A DNA stretch of 64,000 nt from Cryptomeria japonica (taxonomy: Eukaryota > Streptophyta > Pinopsida > Cupressales > Cupressaceae), in assembly GCF_030272615.1 (NCBI RefSeq), contig NC_081406.1, positions 472,308,400 to 472,372,399 on the forward strand, in the 5' to 3' direction. The position numbers were made by a program, and so were the translations under genes. Below the pieces are notes generated by a model. It ran no database searches and was not told the origin of the DNA. It saw only the letters and a program-made list of their open reading frames with translations. Shown piece by piece: positions 46,150 to 58,559 of this stretch; within the stretch, counting starts at the first letter, position 1, and every line of letters starts with the position of its first letter.

Positions 46150-47362
46150 TAGAGTGAGTTCAAAGAGGATGTCGAGGACCAAATTGTGCTTCTTATTTGG
46201 GTGTATGAGTACCCACATGCCAATGATTTCAACCCTTGGATGTGTTACTACATATCAAAGATTAGTTTTGATAAGAAAATAGATTGGATTACCATCATTA
46301 GTGACAACTTGCATGACTCATTGCAAGATGTATTGCAAAGATCCAAGTTTTAGATGACCTCCTACTTGTTGTATCTACTATCCTATCAGGCCACCCTTCT
46401 ATGTTTGGAGAGAGTGGGTTAGTAAAGGAATATGAGGATATACCACAATTACTATAAATTAATCTTAAAGGAAAGATAAAAGAAAAATATTACTTAGTGA
46501 ATGATGCCTTCACCTATGTAATCATTAGGTAGTTGGAAAATGATTTTCCAAAGAGATTATCTATAGAGGCTATAATAGAGTTGAATAATTAAGGAAATTG
46601 TTATATAAAATTCAAAACTTTCACTTACATTAGAGTAGTCAGATAGATGATAAACTAGTCCTTTATGAGCTATCCAAGTAGGTGGTAGAGGTACACAAAA
46701 TGATAATTTAATAAAACAAGTCAAGATAGTATTTCTCCATCAAATTAGGTGTATATTCTTGTTTGAATATCGAAAGTGCAGAAAAGGAGATTGATATGCA
46801 ACTATTGTCCATGGATACTTTTAGGGATACTAGAAATAAATTGACCCCATAGGAAATATTAGCCCAATTCATCTTACAAATATGAGCCAGCTCTTGGAGA
46901 CCATTGGGAAAATTATATCGATTAATTTGAAGTCAAGGTTAATGACTACTATAGATTATCCTTGGAAGTGATGAAGGCTTGTAATTTTGGTAAAATACCC
47001 AAAGGGATAAAGTATTATGAAAAGAGGTTGCATCTAGCCTACAATAATCAATTATTTCATAGAAGAGAATACATTAAAATATTTGAATAATAATAAGAAG
47101 AGGTCCATCTCTAGAGAAGGAATAGAAAATAGTTTCAAGCCACACCTTCTTTCCAACATTCGTAGAAACCAATTACCTCATGTCTTGTCCTCCTCATGAT
47201 TTAACTCTTCCATCACCATCCCCATCTACTAAAATACCTATTCCTTCATCTCTACCACATGCTCATTCTCTTCCTCCATCTCTATCTCATATCCCTGCTC
47301 CTCCTCCACCTCCACCTCATCCATCTCCAGTAGAGGGAAATGTCCCTTCACCCCATATTTAG
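46150..47362 (+). pseudogene. Decayed ORF upstream of the LINE ORF2 (possible ORF1)
   Basis: Coding character is visible although stops are frequent. 46153-46400 reads EFKEDVEDQIVLLIWVYEYP, FNPWMCYYISKISFDKKIDW and MTSYLLYLLSYQATLLCLER. 46870-47090 reads YEPALGDHWENYID, then FEVKVNDYYRLSLEVMKACN and FGKIPKGIKYYEKRLHLAYN. 47180-47362 is proline-rich. It sits directly before the endonuclease-like start of a LINE, in the same orientation, so it may be that element's first ORF. No zinc knuckle is seen. I do not recognise the family with confidence. Confidence 0.4.
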
Positions 47363-47539
47363 GAACAAGAAGTAATAAGTGATAGATAATCCCCACCTAA
47401 GGGAAACCTATGTGGTAGAAGTGAAGAAAAAGAGAAAGATAATAAGATGTAAAATTAGCAAGAAGAACAAGGAAAAATGAAGTTGCAAGGGAAATTGCCA
47501 ATGGAATCCATTGAACCCTAGAATCTGCATCCAAAATTC

Positions 47540-50500
47540 GTAAATAAAGTTTCTAACCTAGATGTGAGAGGCCTTAATAGCCCTAAAAAATAGTATGCCT
47601 TAATGAATTTCCTTCTAGATAATTAAATTGACATTTTGATGCTTCAAGAAGTTATAATGACTATTGCTACCTTTTCAAAAAGATGATGACCATATTTGGT
47701 TGGGATCATGCTTTTTCATTAGTGATTCTACTAGAGCCTCTAGTGGTGTTGTCACTATGTGGGACCCTCGAAGCATCAAGGGAAGTATCCTCTTAAGCTT
47801 TGCAAAAAGTTTACATATAAGGATAACTTGTCCCCATGCCTTATGGAGTTTGGTGAATATTGATGCCCTGAAAACTAGTTTTGGCAGGAAAACTGTTTGG
47901 GAGGATATTTCTACTTAAATTTTGGCTACTTAAAATGACCATTGGTTGATTGCAAGAGAATTTAATACCCCTATATTCCCTTTAGAGAAACTTGAGGAAT
48001 TGGTGGATTACTTTGACAGTATGTGAGATCTCTCTGTTTTCATCAACTCAATGAGCCTTCTTGATATTGAATTAAGGGGATAGGTTTTTACTCAGTCCAA
48101 CTACAAGAAAGGGGACAATCTCATAATAGTCAAGAGATAGATTTCCGGCTTCTTCCGATTGTGATTTAGGCTACAACTCCACCCTTAAGGCCCTTCCTAG
48201 AATAGTTTTTTAATCACAACCCTCTTCTTTTACAATGGATAAATAAACTAGCAAGAGGACCCATACCCTTACATTATAAAATTATGTGTTCCTCACACCT
48301 AGACTTTAGAAATTATATTCAAAGCTAATGGAATACCCCTATCCAAGGTGCTACTATTTATAGGGTGTCTCAAAGATTGAATATCATAAGGAACAAAGTC
48401 AAAGGATGGAATAAAATCGCATTTGGATATTTTTTTAAATGAAAAAGGAGATTGACACCAAATTAATAGTGATACAATTACAAATTGCTAATGGTGATCG
48501 ATCTGAAATCACTATTAAGGAGGAGAAAACTCTAAGAGGTGAATGGAAGGAGAATTTGAAGAGGGAATAAATTTATTGGAAATAGAAGTCCTAGGTTCAA
48601 TGGCTGAAAGAGGGTGACAAGAATTCTACCTTGTTTGATAGACTAGCTTTGAAATATAGAAAAAGGAATACAATTCAATCCCTAGTGGATGAGAGGAATA
48701 TTACTATCTCAAATGACCTTCAGCTGGGGGAGATGAATTCTAAGAACTTTTACAATGTATGCAGAGATGGGGAATTGATCAGAATCCAACCTCAAAGGAT
48801 CACTTATTACTATGTATGCCTATGACTCTAAGTCAAAAGGGAAATGTTCAAGTCATGGCACCTATAACTATGGAGGAATTTTAGTCTACTACATTCTCTA
48901 TGGGTCTTATAAGGTACCTAGACCATATGGTTTTCTCTTGGCCTCCTTGCAATAATTTTGGGATATTATGGATTATGACTTAACTATGGTTTCTAGGGAA
49001 TTCTTTTGTACTAGTAAGATCATAAAAAAAATTGAATAATTCTTATATTTCTCTAATTCCTAAAATCTCAAACCCCTTGCAACTTTCAAACTTTAGACCT
49101 ATCAATCTATGTAACATAGTTTAGAAGACCCTTTCTAAAGTCTTGGTCAATAGGATTAAACCAATGTTTGATATAATGATTAATATCAGTTAAAAAGGGT
49201 TTGTCCCAGGTAGACAAATCCTAGATGCTCCAATTTTAATGCATGCTAACATTTACTTAATGGATCGATGCTACCTTTCAAGAATAGTCTTGAAATTTCA
49301 AGGGCTTATGATAGGGTGATATGGGATTTTCTTTTCAAAGTACTAAGGAAGATACAGTTTCAAAATGACCTATTATATCTAATCAAGGAATGTGTAGCCA
49401 CTATGAAATTCTCTATTATGGTTAATGGAGTCCCTAGGGGATTCTTTGAATCTAAAAAGGGGCTTAGTCAAGGAGACCCACTTTTTCCTTACCTTTTCAT
49501 ATTAGCGACTAAATTTTTGGGCAGGACCTTGAATTTGGTGGAAAATGACTTTTTTGTAGGGTGTATAGGCAACTTCAACTATCCCACCTTTAGTTTTGCA
49601 GCAATTCATGGATGATACCATCTTGTTTGGTGTAGCTTTAGTTGTGGAGGCCAAAAAATGGCAATTTTTTATGAACCAGTATGCCAAAGCATTAGGACAA
49701 CACATAAATTATGATAAGAGCAACATATAATTCTTCCAAATAGGGGATGGACTTCAATGCAAGATAAAAAATATTCTAGGCTATCATAGTGTGGCCCTCT
49801 TGGGGTTCTACTTGGGACTACCCCTGATGGTTAAGGAGGTTACTAACTCATTTTGGAACTCTATCTTGGACAAACTTCAACAAAAGCTTGTAGGGTGGAA
49901 AGGTAAGTTGTTAAGTAGTGCAGGGAATTTACAACTCTCGACCTTCTCCCTATTGGGGATTCCTATCTACTTTATAAGGCCCATTTAACCAAACTAGGAT
50001 GGAATCTTTCACTACATAAATCAGAATGGAGTATTTTATGTGTGTTAAGTACCTCAACTCTATAAATTTTTACAGATCTTTTTCCACTCTTAGACTCCCT
50101 GGTGGGTCTAGAATTTGGAATAATATCATCAAAAGTAAAAATTTGATTGCTATGGGCATAAAGTGGAAAATTGTTGATGGGTAGATTATTTGCTTTTGGA
50201 AGGACAAATGGCTAGGAGACATGCCCCTAGTTTATCATCCCAATTTTAAAGACATCGAGGAAAGGGCTCATGCCCTTTTTGGAGCTAAAGTGACAGACTA
50301 TTTTTCATCATAAAAAAGATTGGAGAGAATTGGTACAGTATAGTCAGAATCAACCACCTTTATTTCAGTTAGCTTCCATATTTTAGTACCTCTTACTACA
50401 AACTAGAATCCCACTTTTCACAAGGGAGGATAAGATTTTCTGGACCAAAAAATTGAAAGATGACTTCTTGGTTAAATCAACTTACAATGTGTTGATAAAG

Positions 50501-51480
50501 AAAGACACAATCGTACCTAAGATCAAATTCTTTTGGTGGATTCTCATGCATAATAAGATTCTCGCTTTGGATAATCTTATTATGCATGGATTTCAACTCC
50601 CTAATAGATGCATCATTTGCTTGAGAAAGAGGAAGAGTTCATCACTCATTCTTTTACATTGCCAATTTTCTCATGATCTATGGGGACAAGTTTTGAAAAA
50701 AATGGATGTGAGTTAGTCCATGAATATGCCCCCTCCATCACTTACTATGGATTAGATATGCCCTTCTAGCATCCCCTGGTGGTGAAACTCTAGAGATGAA
50801 TCCTACCTCACCTATGTTCGAGTATCTAGACGGAAAGGAATGGTAGGATTTTTGTAGAGGAGCAAAGATATGTGGAAGAGGTGTTTATCATTTTTGATAC
50901 TTTTGAAAGATAACATATATGTCTATAGATAGAAATTCCCTTCTTACCCCCCTTGTAGTTTGATGATAAAATGGAAAGGAATTGGAACCTAGCTAACTCC
51001 TATGCCAGATTTGATAACTCTAAAAGGATTGAGAGAATGAATACTCATTGGTACCCCTCATGGTTAGGATGGTCCATGCTAAACTTTCATGGGCTAGCTA
51101 GATAGGGCTTAGTTACTACATGAAGAGTTGTCCATTCTATCATGGGTGCCTCGATGGCAACTTGCATGGGTAGTATAGAGGAGGGTACAAGTAACTAGGC
51201 TAAGGTAATGACTCTTCTTTGTGGGGTAAAAATTTCCCTCTCAATTGGCATCTGAGTTTTGGATATTAAGGGTGATTCAAAGCTTATTATGGATTCTATC
51301 AAAGGCAATAATATGGTAGGTTGGGCCATAGATGGGATTATCAGTGACATTCACAATCTACTCCTTGGACTTGACACTTTTGAAATAAGACACACTTTCA
51401 AGGAAGGTAATAGTGTTTTAGATGCAATGGCAACTTTGGGTATGTGGATTGGCAACCTTATATGTTGGAGATCAAGGTAG
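47540..51480 (+). pseudogene. Non-LTR retrotransposon (LINE) ORF2 remnant
   Basis: The order is that of plant L1-like LINEs. The endonuclease start is NLDVRGLNSPKK and LMLQEV (47550-47660), then SGVVTMWDPRSIKG (47680-47910). RT lies at 49060-49990 with QKGFVPGRQILDAPI, KGLSQGDPLFPYLFI and the catalytic FMDDTILFG (49605-49631). A zinc region at 50453-50716 has FFWWILMHNKILALDNL, CIICL and LLHCQFSHDLW. A plant-type RNase H tail (51241-51480) has DIKGDSKLIMDSI and HTFKEGNSVLDAMATLG. Many stops and frameshifts occur. The protein would nick target DNA and reverse-transcribe its own RNA there. No clear poly(A) end or target duplicate was found. Confidence 0.75.
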
Positions 51481-52419
51481 TGTCTACCCACAAATGTCTA
51501 AAGACTCTTTATATAAAGAGAAAAAATCCAATCAGAATGATTGAATGATGAAAGAATGGAAGGTTTGGATTCTTTGTGTTATTCTCTATTTGCTCTTTCT
51601 AGCATAGAGGATGGAAAGTAAAGGCGGAAAATTTAAATTATTTGGGTGTGAGAGATTTAAATTTCTTAACTGTTAGATGTGATAGTGGGGATCCTAATAG
51701 GGCTGGTAGTCAAATGATGGATGTGGAGTTGAGGTGGTTAAGCATCCTAAGATGGACTAATAATTAGGTGAGTGGTAGGACCAAGCAAAAAAAATGGTGG
51801 GACCCTCATGGAAAAGGGCAGGACTACAGGGAGGTGGAAAATTTTGGGCTGACATGAACACCCTTCTTATGTCCCACTTGGAAGAAAGGGTGTGACCTTG
51901 GTTGCAAGGAGATAACTCTTATATGGATAATATCTACTAAGATGATGTTGAAACCTAGTCCATGATACAACATTCCAATTTGGATAGATGGGTGGGGCCA
52001 CCTTTGTAGAGAAGTATGATGTTGAGGTGGCCAATTTTTACGTGGGTCTTTCATGTGACCACCCTAGAGGACAACCTAATAAATTTGAGATATCATCATT
52101 TCACGTGCCACCAAGTTATTGAAATGAATATTAGGAGAAATTATAATATTTCTTTAAGGGTTTCCTTAAATGTTGTTATTCCCCATGAAATAAAATCCTA
52201 CTGTAATCTCCTTTTTGATTCAAAGGGAAAGGGTTAGCACATTTGGGGTTTATGACATGCATCGTTTTATCATTACATCACTATTGGCAGATTTTTAACT
52301 AAGGTCTTTATTGCTAAGGATATGAATTTCTTTTATCTAACTAAAAAATGTGGGGAAATGAACAAGCTAAGTTTTAGGTTCTCTATGTTACTATGATGGT
52401 TTCCATGGGTGGAGAAAAG
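51481..52419 (+). other. Spacer between LINE remnants
   Basis: No domain was recognised. Short purine-rich stretches occur near 51770-51840. The stretch may contain the 3' UTR of the LINE and old filler. Confidence 0.35.
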
Positions 52420-53880
52420 GTTAGGATTGAGCTCAACACTCATGCTTAATTCAAAGGTATAATTCAAAAGTAAAACCATTATTTGGAATATCTATAAATA
52501 AGAAGGGGTGGCTTAGGGTGGCTTTGTTTATCGAATATATAAATAGCTATCATGAGAATCTATCTATTTAGTTTGCTAAGTCTTGGGTGGATTGGAGGGT
52601 TATTGTTGGACGATTTATATTTGAAATCAATGAGGAGATAATTGGTAAAGCAACAAGTCTCTCCACAAGGGAGAGAAAATGGAAGAAGAAAATAAAGGTT
52701 ACATAAATTGAAAGGTTAGCCCAATTCTTTAGATAGGATGAGGAATTGGTCAAGCTTCATGGTAGTTTTGCTCATGCTAAATATCGAACCCTTAGAATGA
52801 GGTTTGTCTAATGATAATAAAAAAATGTACCTTATAAGAGAGATTCAAATTTTATTATTATCACCATCTTCCTCTTTTTAATGATTTTTGAACCATGACC
52901 TGCTTTCTCTTCCAATTTTTCTACTAGCTTCTCTTGAAAGTTTTGTTCAAGATGATTTGGACTTAGCCAAAAAATTAAGACATAAAACCTATTCATCTCC
53001 ACCAAGGCCTAATTTTTTTCCTACACCACTTCCACCTAGCCCTTTGTAGACCTAGAAAAATCTTGATTCTTGAAGCCCGTGAATCCCTATGCTCTAACTC
53101 GCTCCCCATGGATACCATTCTTGACTCCCTGATGAATAGCAAAAAGAAACACCTAAAACTAAAGCCCTTTCTTGCCTTGGTTGCATGGCTACCCCAACCC
53201 TAGGCACGGTGGCCAAAGATAAACTCCCAACTTCTACATCTGACATGGAGTAGAAAAATAAATGTCAAAGACCCTCCCACTGCCTAAAAAGCACAAAATT
53301 ACAATTTATCAAGTGGTTAGTTATGAGGAAGAGGAGGGTTTTGAAGATGATAGTAAGAGAAGAAGCACTAATCGCACATACTTGAATAGGTTAGTTGGCC
53401 ACATATTGAACAAAACTATAGGCAAAAATAATAATTTATTATGAGGAAGAATAAGAGGAGGAAGCAACTGACAGTAAGGATGTAGCTAAGGATGAAGATG
53501 AAGAGGAGAATGATACATGAAAGTCAAAAATCTTAGACAAACCAACTAGTGACAACTCTAAACAAAATAAACCCCTTGACCTAACCCAAGATGTAATGTC
53601 GAAAGAGGTTGAAAACCGATAGGAGTAGAGAGAGTGCAATTGTGTCATTTATAGGGCCCCAATAGAGTAATTAGAGGCCATGAGGAAGAAGGTGTTGGAG
53701 ATAGAGTAGAATATGGTCAGCATCTTCAAGTTCAATATGAGGGTGATGTACAACTCCACTACTTCCTTTTCTCTAATGCCAAAAAAAGTTTTGGGCAATA
53801 ATATTTACAATGAAAAGAATTACATGGAACTATTTAAGTTCCTTACTGATGACTGGAGCCATGTGCTCAAATAGCCATTG
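52420..53880 (+). pseudogene. Decayed ORF of unknown family
   Basis: Segments with coding character are: 52490-52790 (KGWLRVALFIEYINSYHENL, FAKSWVDWRVIVGRFIFEIN, then EEIIGKATSLSTRERKWKKK and DEELVKLHGSFAHAKY); 53120-53160 (MDTILDSLMNSKKKH); and 53650-53875 (KKVLEIE, FNMRVMYNSTTSFSLMPKKV and NYMELFKFLTDDWSHVLK). The first segment has a pattern of GRF-F-I-EEII-ATSLS that faintly recalls the VHGEF-ITKEAV-GLP pattern of ORF2 in families A and B. The arrangement and position suggest the first ORF of another retroelement. Stops are frequent. Confidence 0.35.
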
Positions 53881-56050
53881 GTTGGCTGGTTTTATTTCTG
53901 TAGGCTTCTTTGTTTATGTTGTTAATAATTTTATTTCATTTTACTATCTAATTAAAACTCTATATGGTTTTTAATATTTGTTCTTAAGTTGTTAGTCTAT
54001 GTGTTGTAAATGTTAATGTTGTTGATGGATTGTTAGTGTAAAGGGTCAACACCCTTGTTTTGTTTCTTTTAATATAAAAAACATTAGAAAGAAGATGTTA
54101 ATATTTTAGACTCTCAATAAACAAGAAGGATGGAGAAGATTTCTTCTCATAATAGTATTATCTTCAACAAAAACAAGAGCAAGAGGTCTACTATGAGGAA
54201 CTTAGAAGGAATCATCATTTTGCTTCATGTCATCAATAGATGATGCTTCAAACCTCCTAGTATGTCTTAATTTATATTGTGTATAAAAAGGAAAAGGACT
54301 TATGTCTAATCAAAGGAAAAGGACTTATGTCTAATCAAAGGAAAAATAATTTTCCATTTTGGTAGAAGCTTTCATCACTATGGGTAATAGGAGGAAAAGA
54401 GCAAGACAACTCTATACAATCATCATTAATGAATAAGGTCACAAGATTGTAGAAGTTTTAATCCCTATAATTGATAAGATGGATGCTAGTATGGATCCCA
54501 AAGATTACCAAATCTAAGAAACAAATTTAAGAATCCAAATTCAGGAAGACCATAAGCGATCTCTATATAGCAGGACGTCTCTGCAATTTTGACAAGAATA
54601 TTAAAGAAGAGCTAAAAACTCAAGTACAACAACTCACAACATATGTATACCATTTAGTTGGTCTAATTGATTTTTTCTACCCCTTTTTCAATTCCAAAAG
54701 CAATATTAAATAAGGATTCTCAACATCTAGACCCTAAAGGCCTCCTTTTAGCAACAAAAGAATGGGGAGAGTCTACAATATTTGGGAAGGAAAGTAATTA
54801 GAAAGGCAAAAAATTGTATCACTCAATGAGTGATTAATCTATCCTAGATAATAAAACAAAATCTAAAAATGAGAACCTGATGATGTGGGAATATTACATC
54901 CCAACTTTGTAGAAAATAAAATCTACTACCTTTGAAGAGTTGCTTAAAGCAATAGTTTTTTAGTAAGAAACCTAGAGAAACCAAAATAATGGTTAAAGGT
55001 TGGTCAATCAAGGGTAAAGATGTTTAAGAAATGCAAAGATGAATTGTTCAATAATATAAACTTAAGAAACCAAGTTATCACCAAGGTTGAGAAATTTATT
55101 GAAGATCTTCATTTACATTCTTGGAAATTTCTTCATTACTCTGCTCACCTTTCAGGATAGTTAAAAAAAAAAATTGATCAACTTGACAAATGATCATAGA
55201 TGATTCAATAGATGATATCATGGAAACCAAGGCAATGATGCAAAAGTTCCTGGATGAGTTGACTAATTTTAAACAATTGCAAGAGAATCTAGAGAACTCA
55301 AATTTTTCATATGGAATTAAATTTAAGTGCCAAAAAGGTATCGATCTAAGTGACATGTATGGTGCTATCAAGGATTTTTTTAGTTTTTTGTACTCTTAAA
55401 AAAAAATTGGTGGTGTGTTGGTTGAAAATGTTACTTACTCTAGAAGTTTACAAAACTGTAAATTCAAGCACAGTGTGTGAAATCAAATCTCTCCTACTTT
55501 CTTAGGGAAGGCTCCCCCTTTCACTTACTACTTTTTCTATTTAAAAATGGCTACAACTCTTGACTTCTAATCTAAGCTTGGGTGATAAATCATCCTATTC
55601 TCTTTTTTAGAATAGATGTTATTCTATCCTCTTTCTTCAAGAAAGTTTTTACAATATAGAGCACTAATAATTTTTACATTTTCAACGTTACAAATTAACC
55701 CAAAATGTAGGAATGATCAAATAAAAATAAGTAAAGAAGCAAAGTTTCCATGACAGTACAAAGTCTCCCATTGCTTCTCTGGGATGAGAAAATATTGTTC
55801 AAGCTCAAAGTCTTGTAGTTACTATAATCCTATCAACCTTTTACAAATAAATTTTGTAGCCCACAGTTGTGTACTATGACAACAAAATAAAGCACAAAGT
55901 CTTTATCTTGATATCCTATTACAAAGTATTAAAATATTTTCTTGAAATAACAATATGAATCTCAAAGTCTTCAAGTTATTATCTCTTTCTATTAATCCTA
56001 ATAAACAAAAGTTAAAATATGACGCAAAGTCCACAAACCAAAAATTATTT
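53881..56050 (+). other. AT-rich stretch, fragmentary ORFs only
   Basis: A likely 3' UTR runs to about 54090, ending near GTTTCTTTTAATATAAAAAAC. 54287-54346 holds a 25-bp tandem repeat. A short open stretch at 55190-55399 (METKAMMQKFLDELTNFKQL) has coding character but no recognisable domain. Confidence 0.35.
54287..54346 (+). repeat. 25-bp tandem repeat, about 2.4 units
   Basis: AAAGGAAAAGGACTTATGTC followed by TAATC occurs at 54287 and again at 54312, with a partial third unit. Confidence 0.8.
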
Positions 56051-56347
56051 CACTATTGTATTTGGCACCAATTTCTGACGAATGTTTGTTGAGACTTTGA
56101 CAAACTATTGTCGGATTACTGATGAAAAACCCGTAAAAATTTGGTCTCTAAAATTTCATCTCTTTTTCAAAGAATCTAAATTTGTCAAAATTCCCGATGA
56201 AGTCTCTTCGGAAAATGCCATGAAAAATGAAACCGGTTTTTGTCAGAAAAGCGAAGAAAAATGCGTCCATCTTCTGATGAACAATAACTACAAAACATTT
56301 CAAAATGTCTCTTTCAAAACATCAAAAAAGCATCAAAAGTTCAATGT
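56051..56347 (+). mobile_element. Candidate terminus of a CACTA-type DNA transposon
   Basis: CACTATTGTATTTGGCACCA followed by ATTTCTGACGAATG resembles the CACTA terminal inverted repeats of plant En/Spm elements, which are commonly followed by TTTCNGACGAA-like sequence. A block of CGTCG-rich tandem palindromes follows at once, as expected for subterminal transposase-binding repeats. An open frame at 56082-56462 has no known domain. No matching right terminus was found in the window, so this stays a candidate. Confidence 0.35.
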
Positions 56348-56720
56348 AATTTCGACGATATGGAGCAAATATTACGACATAAATATCGTCGTACATACAA
56401 CAACTCCATCAAAAAAAATTTGTGGTTCATCGCAATTTCAACGATGTGAAGCATGCCATTAGGACGAAAATATCATTGTGCATACAGCAAGTTCGTCAAA
56501 AGTTTTTAGTGGATCGTCGCAATTGCGATGATGTCGAGCATGCCAGTATGACAAAAATATCATCGCACATATAACTACTTGGTTGAAAGTTGTGGTGGTT
56601 CGTCGCAATTGTGACGATGTGGAGCATGCCAGTACGACGAAAAATATCGTCGCACATACAACAACTTCATCGGATGAATTTAGTGGTTTGTTGGTTTGTG
56701 TTCATCGAAATTGTGACGAA
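56348..56720 (+). repeat. Four 86-102 bp tandem repeats with CGTCG palindromes
   Basis: Units start at 56348, 56434, 56521, 56607 and, partial, 56709. Each starts AATT(T/G)-GACGATG, continues with GAGCATGCCA in most units and GACGAAAAATATCGTCGCAC, and ends (T/C)GTCGC. Junctions form imperfect palindromes such as CGTCGCAATTGTGACG. Confidence 0.8.
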
Positions 56721-58559
56721 AACTTGTTATTTTTTTTTTTAAATATTCGTTCAAAAATATGTTATTGCTAACATTTGTATTTAACGAAATTGCATACATT
56801 TGAATGAATTTTATTATTGGTAACAAAGAGTTGGACAAAAAAAATTTGCAAGGCATTCACATCAAATAGATATACAAGTCAATGACATAGATCAGGAATG
56901 TTATTAAGTTACATACAGTAACATCTTTGTTCCTGGTGGCATGCATGGGGATTTGCTTGATATGTATGCTTAATATATGAAACCTGATAATGTTCTTATG
57001 AAGAATTCAATAGTAATATTAATATGGACTACAATATGTATGATAGTGATACTTAATTTCATAATGTTCATAATACATGAGAAGTTAGTATACTTATAGT
57101 CTAATTCTTATTACTGTTGTCAGTATTTAAAAAGGTGGGAATGAGATGTTCCAAAGAGGGGTAGTGTAAATCCAAGCAATAGGTTAAGTCTCAAGATAGG
57201 GTGGGGATCAGTGACCCATAAGCCTTGAGGGTATAGACCCAAGATATGTAAGGGCTTGGATCTGTAAATTTTGAGGGAACCTATTGTAGCCAGTCTCTAA
57301 GTGCTTTGGTAACATGCATATCCTCCTTCCTTAAAACTGGAGTAATAAGGTTCACACTTGCATTAAGAGTTATGGAAGACAAACTTAATTGTCTTAAATG
57401 GTAGATGAACAATTCACTTATTAATAATAAATTAATTGAACTATGGATAGCACAGATTTGATTTATGTTCAAATAAATTTGAACTATGGATAGCATAGAT
57501 AGAAAAGTAAGTTTCATTGTGTATTATACCTAGCTATGGTTGTAGGCTCTAGTAGCTCTTCCCAGAATTTTGTCTAGGATTTTCCAAGCCCTATTAATAG
57601 AATTAGAATTGTAACAACAATTTTTAGTATCTTAACAATAATGAAAAAGGTTTACGAACAAAAAAAATTACAACAGAATATACAAAATATTCTTAGTGAG
57701 CTTTGAAATTTGTAAGGTAGTGGCATGTGCAGATTGGCCTACCTAAAGATGCCATGTGTTTTTTCTTTGTCCAGAAGTGTTGGATGGTCACATAACGCTA
57801 GCACTTGTATAGATATCATTGAAAAAATTAAGTTTACAGAACATAAGGTTAAAGCTTTCACAAATCATGTCAATTTATAGATACACAAATAACAAAAAGA
57901 AATAAACCTCTCGAAAAAATGTAATTGGTTGTTGACCCAACGAATGAATAAAAAAAGTTAGAAGAATGCCTTAAAATATTTCTATCAACAATTAAATAAG
58001 TTCAAATGTAGAAATGTGTTCTCTAGTTTATAATAAAAATAATTAACAAGGACTCGAACTTAGCTGATATTAAGGACATGATATGAATAATCTTTGAATT
58101 GAAAATATTATGCCAACTGGAATCCCCTACAAAATCTCTCATCCAAGGTAGCATATGGGATGTGTTAAAAAGTAAAATAACTACAAACGGTAACATATTG
58201 AAGAAAAGAGAACTAATGAAAATCGCATAAGCTTAAAAGTGCAACATAATGAAATATTGAAAAGTGCATACCTTATTGAGCTTATCTTTGTTTCAAGAAT
58301 AGTTTAATATTATCTACTTAACTGGGCCAACCACGTGAAGGTGGAAGCTCATTCCCCCCCCTCACATCACTCTCAATTCCTCATACCCAATCATATAACA
58401 TTAATCACATTCATCCATTAATAATATATAGAATTCATTCATTAACATATTCACATTCATTCATTAACATATAACATATACCATTAATAATATGATTACA
58501 ATCACTTTTTTTTCTTTTTTGTAGCTAAATAAAGAAGAAGTGGAGGATATTTTTCTAAA
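56721..58559 (+). other. AT-rich stretch without recognised features
   Basis: No coding domain, tandem array or LTR was recognised. Short direct repeats of CATTCATTAACATA occur near 58436-58475. Confidence 0.35.

Noticed and set aside
56348-56720. CRISPR-like regular repeats
   Set aside because: Units are adjacent tandem copies of 86-102 bp with no unique spacers, in a plant nuclear context.
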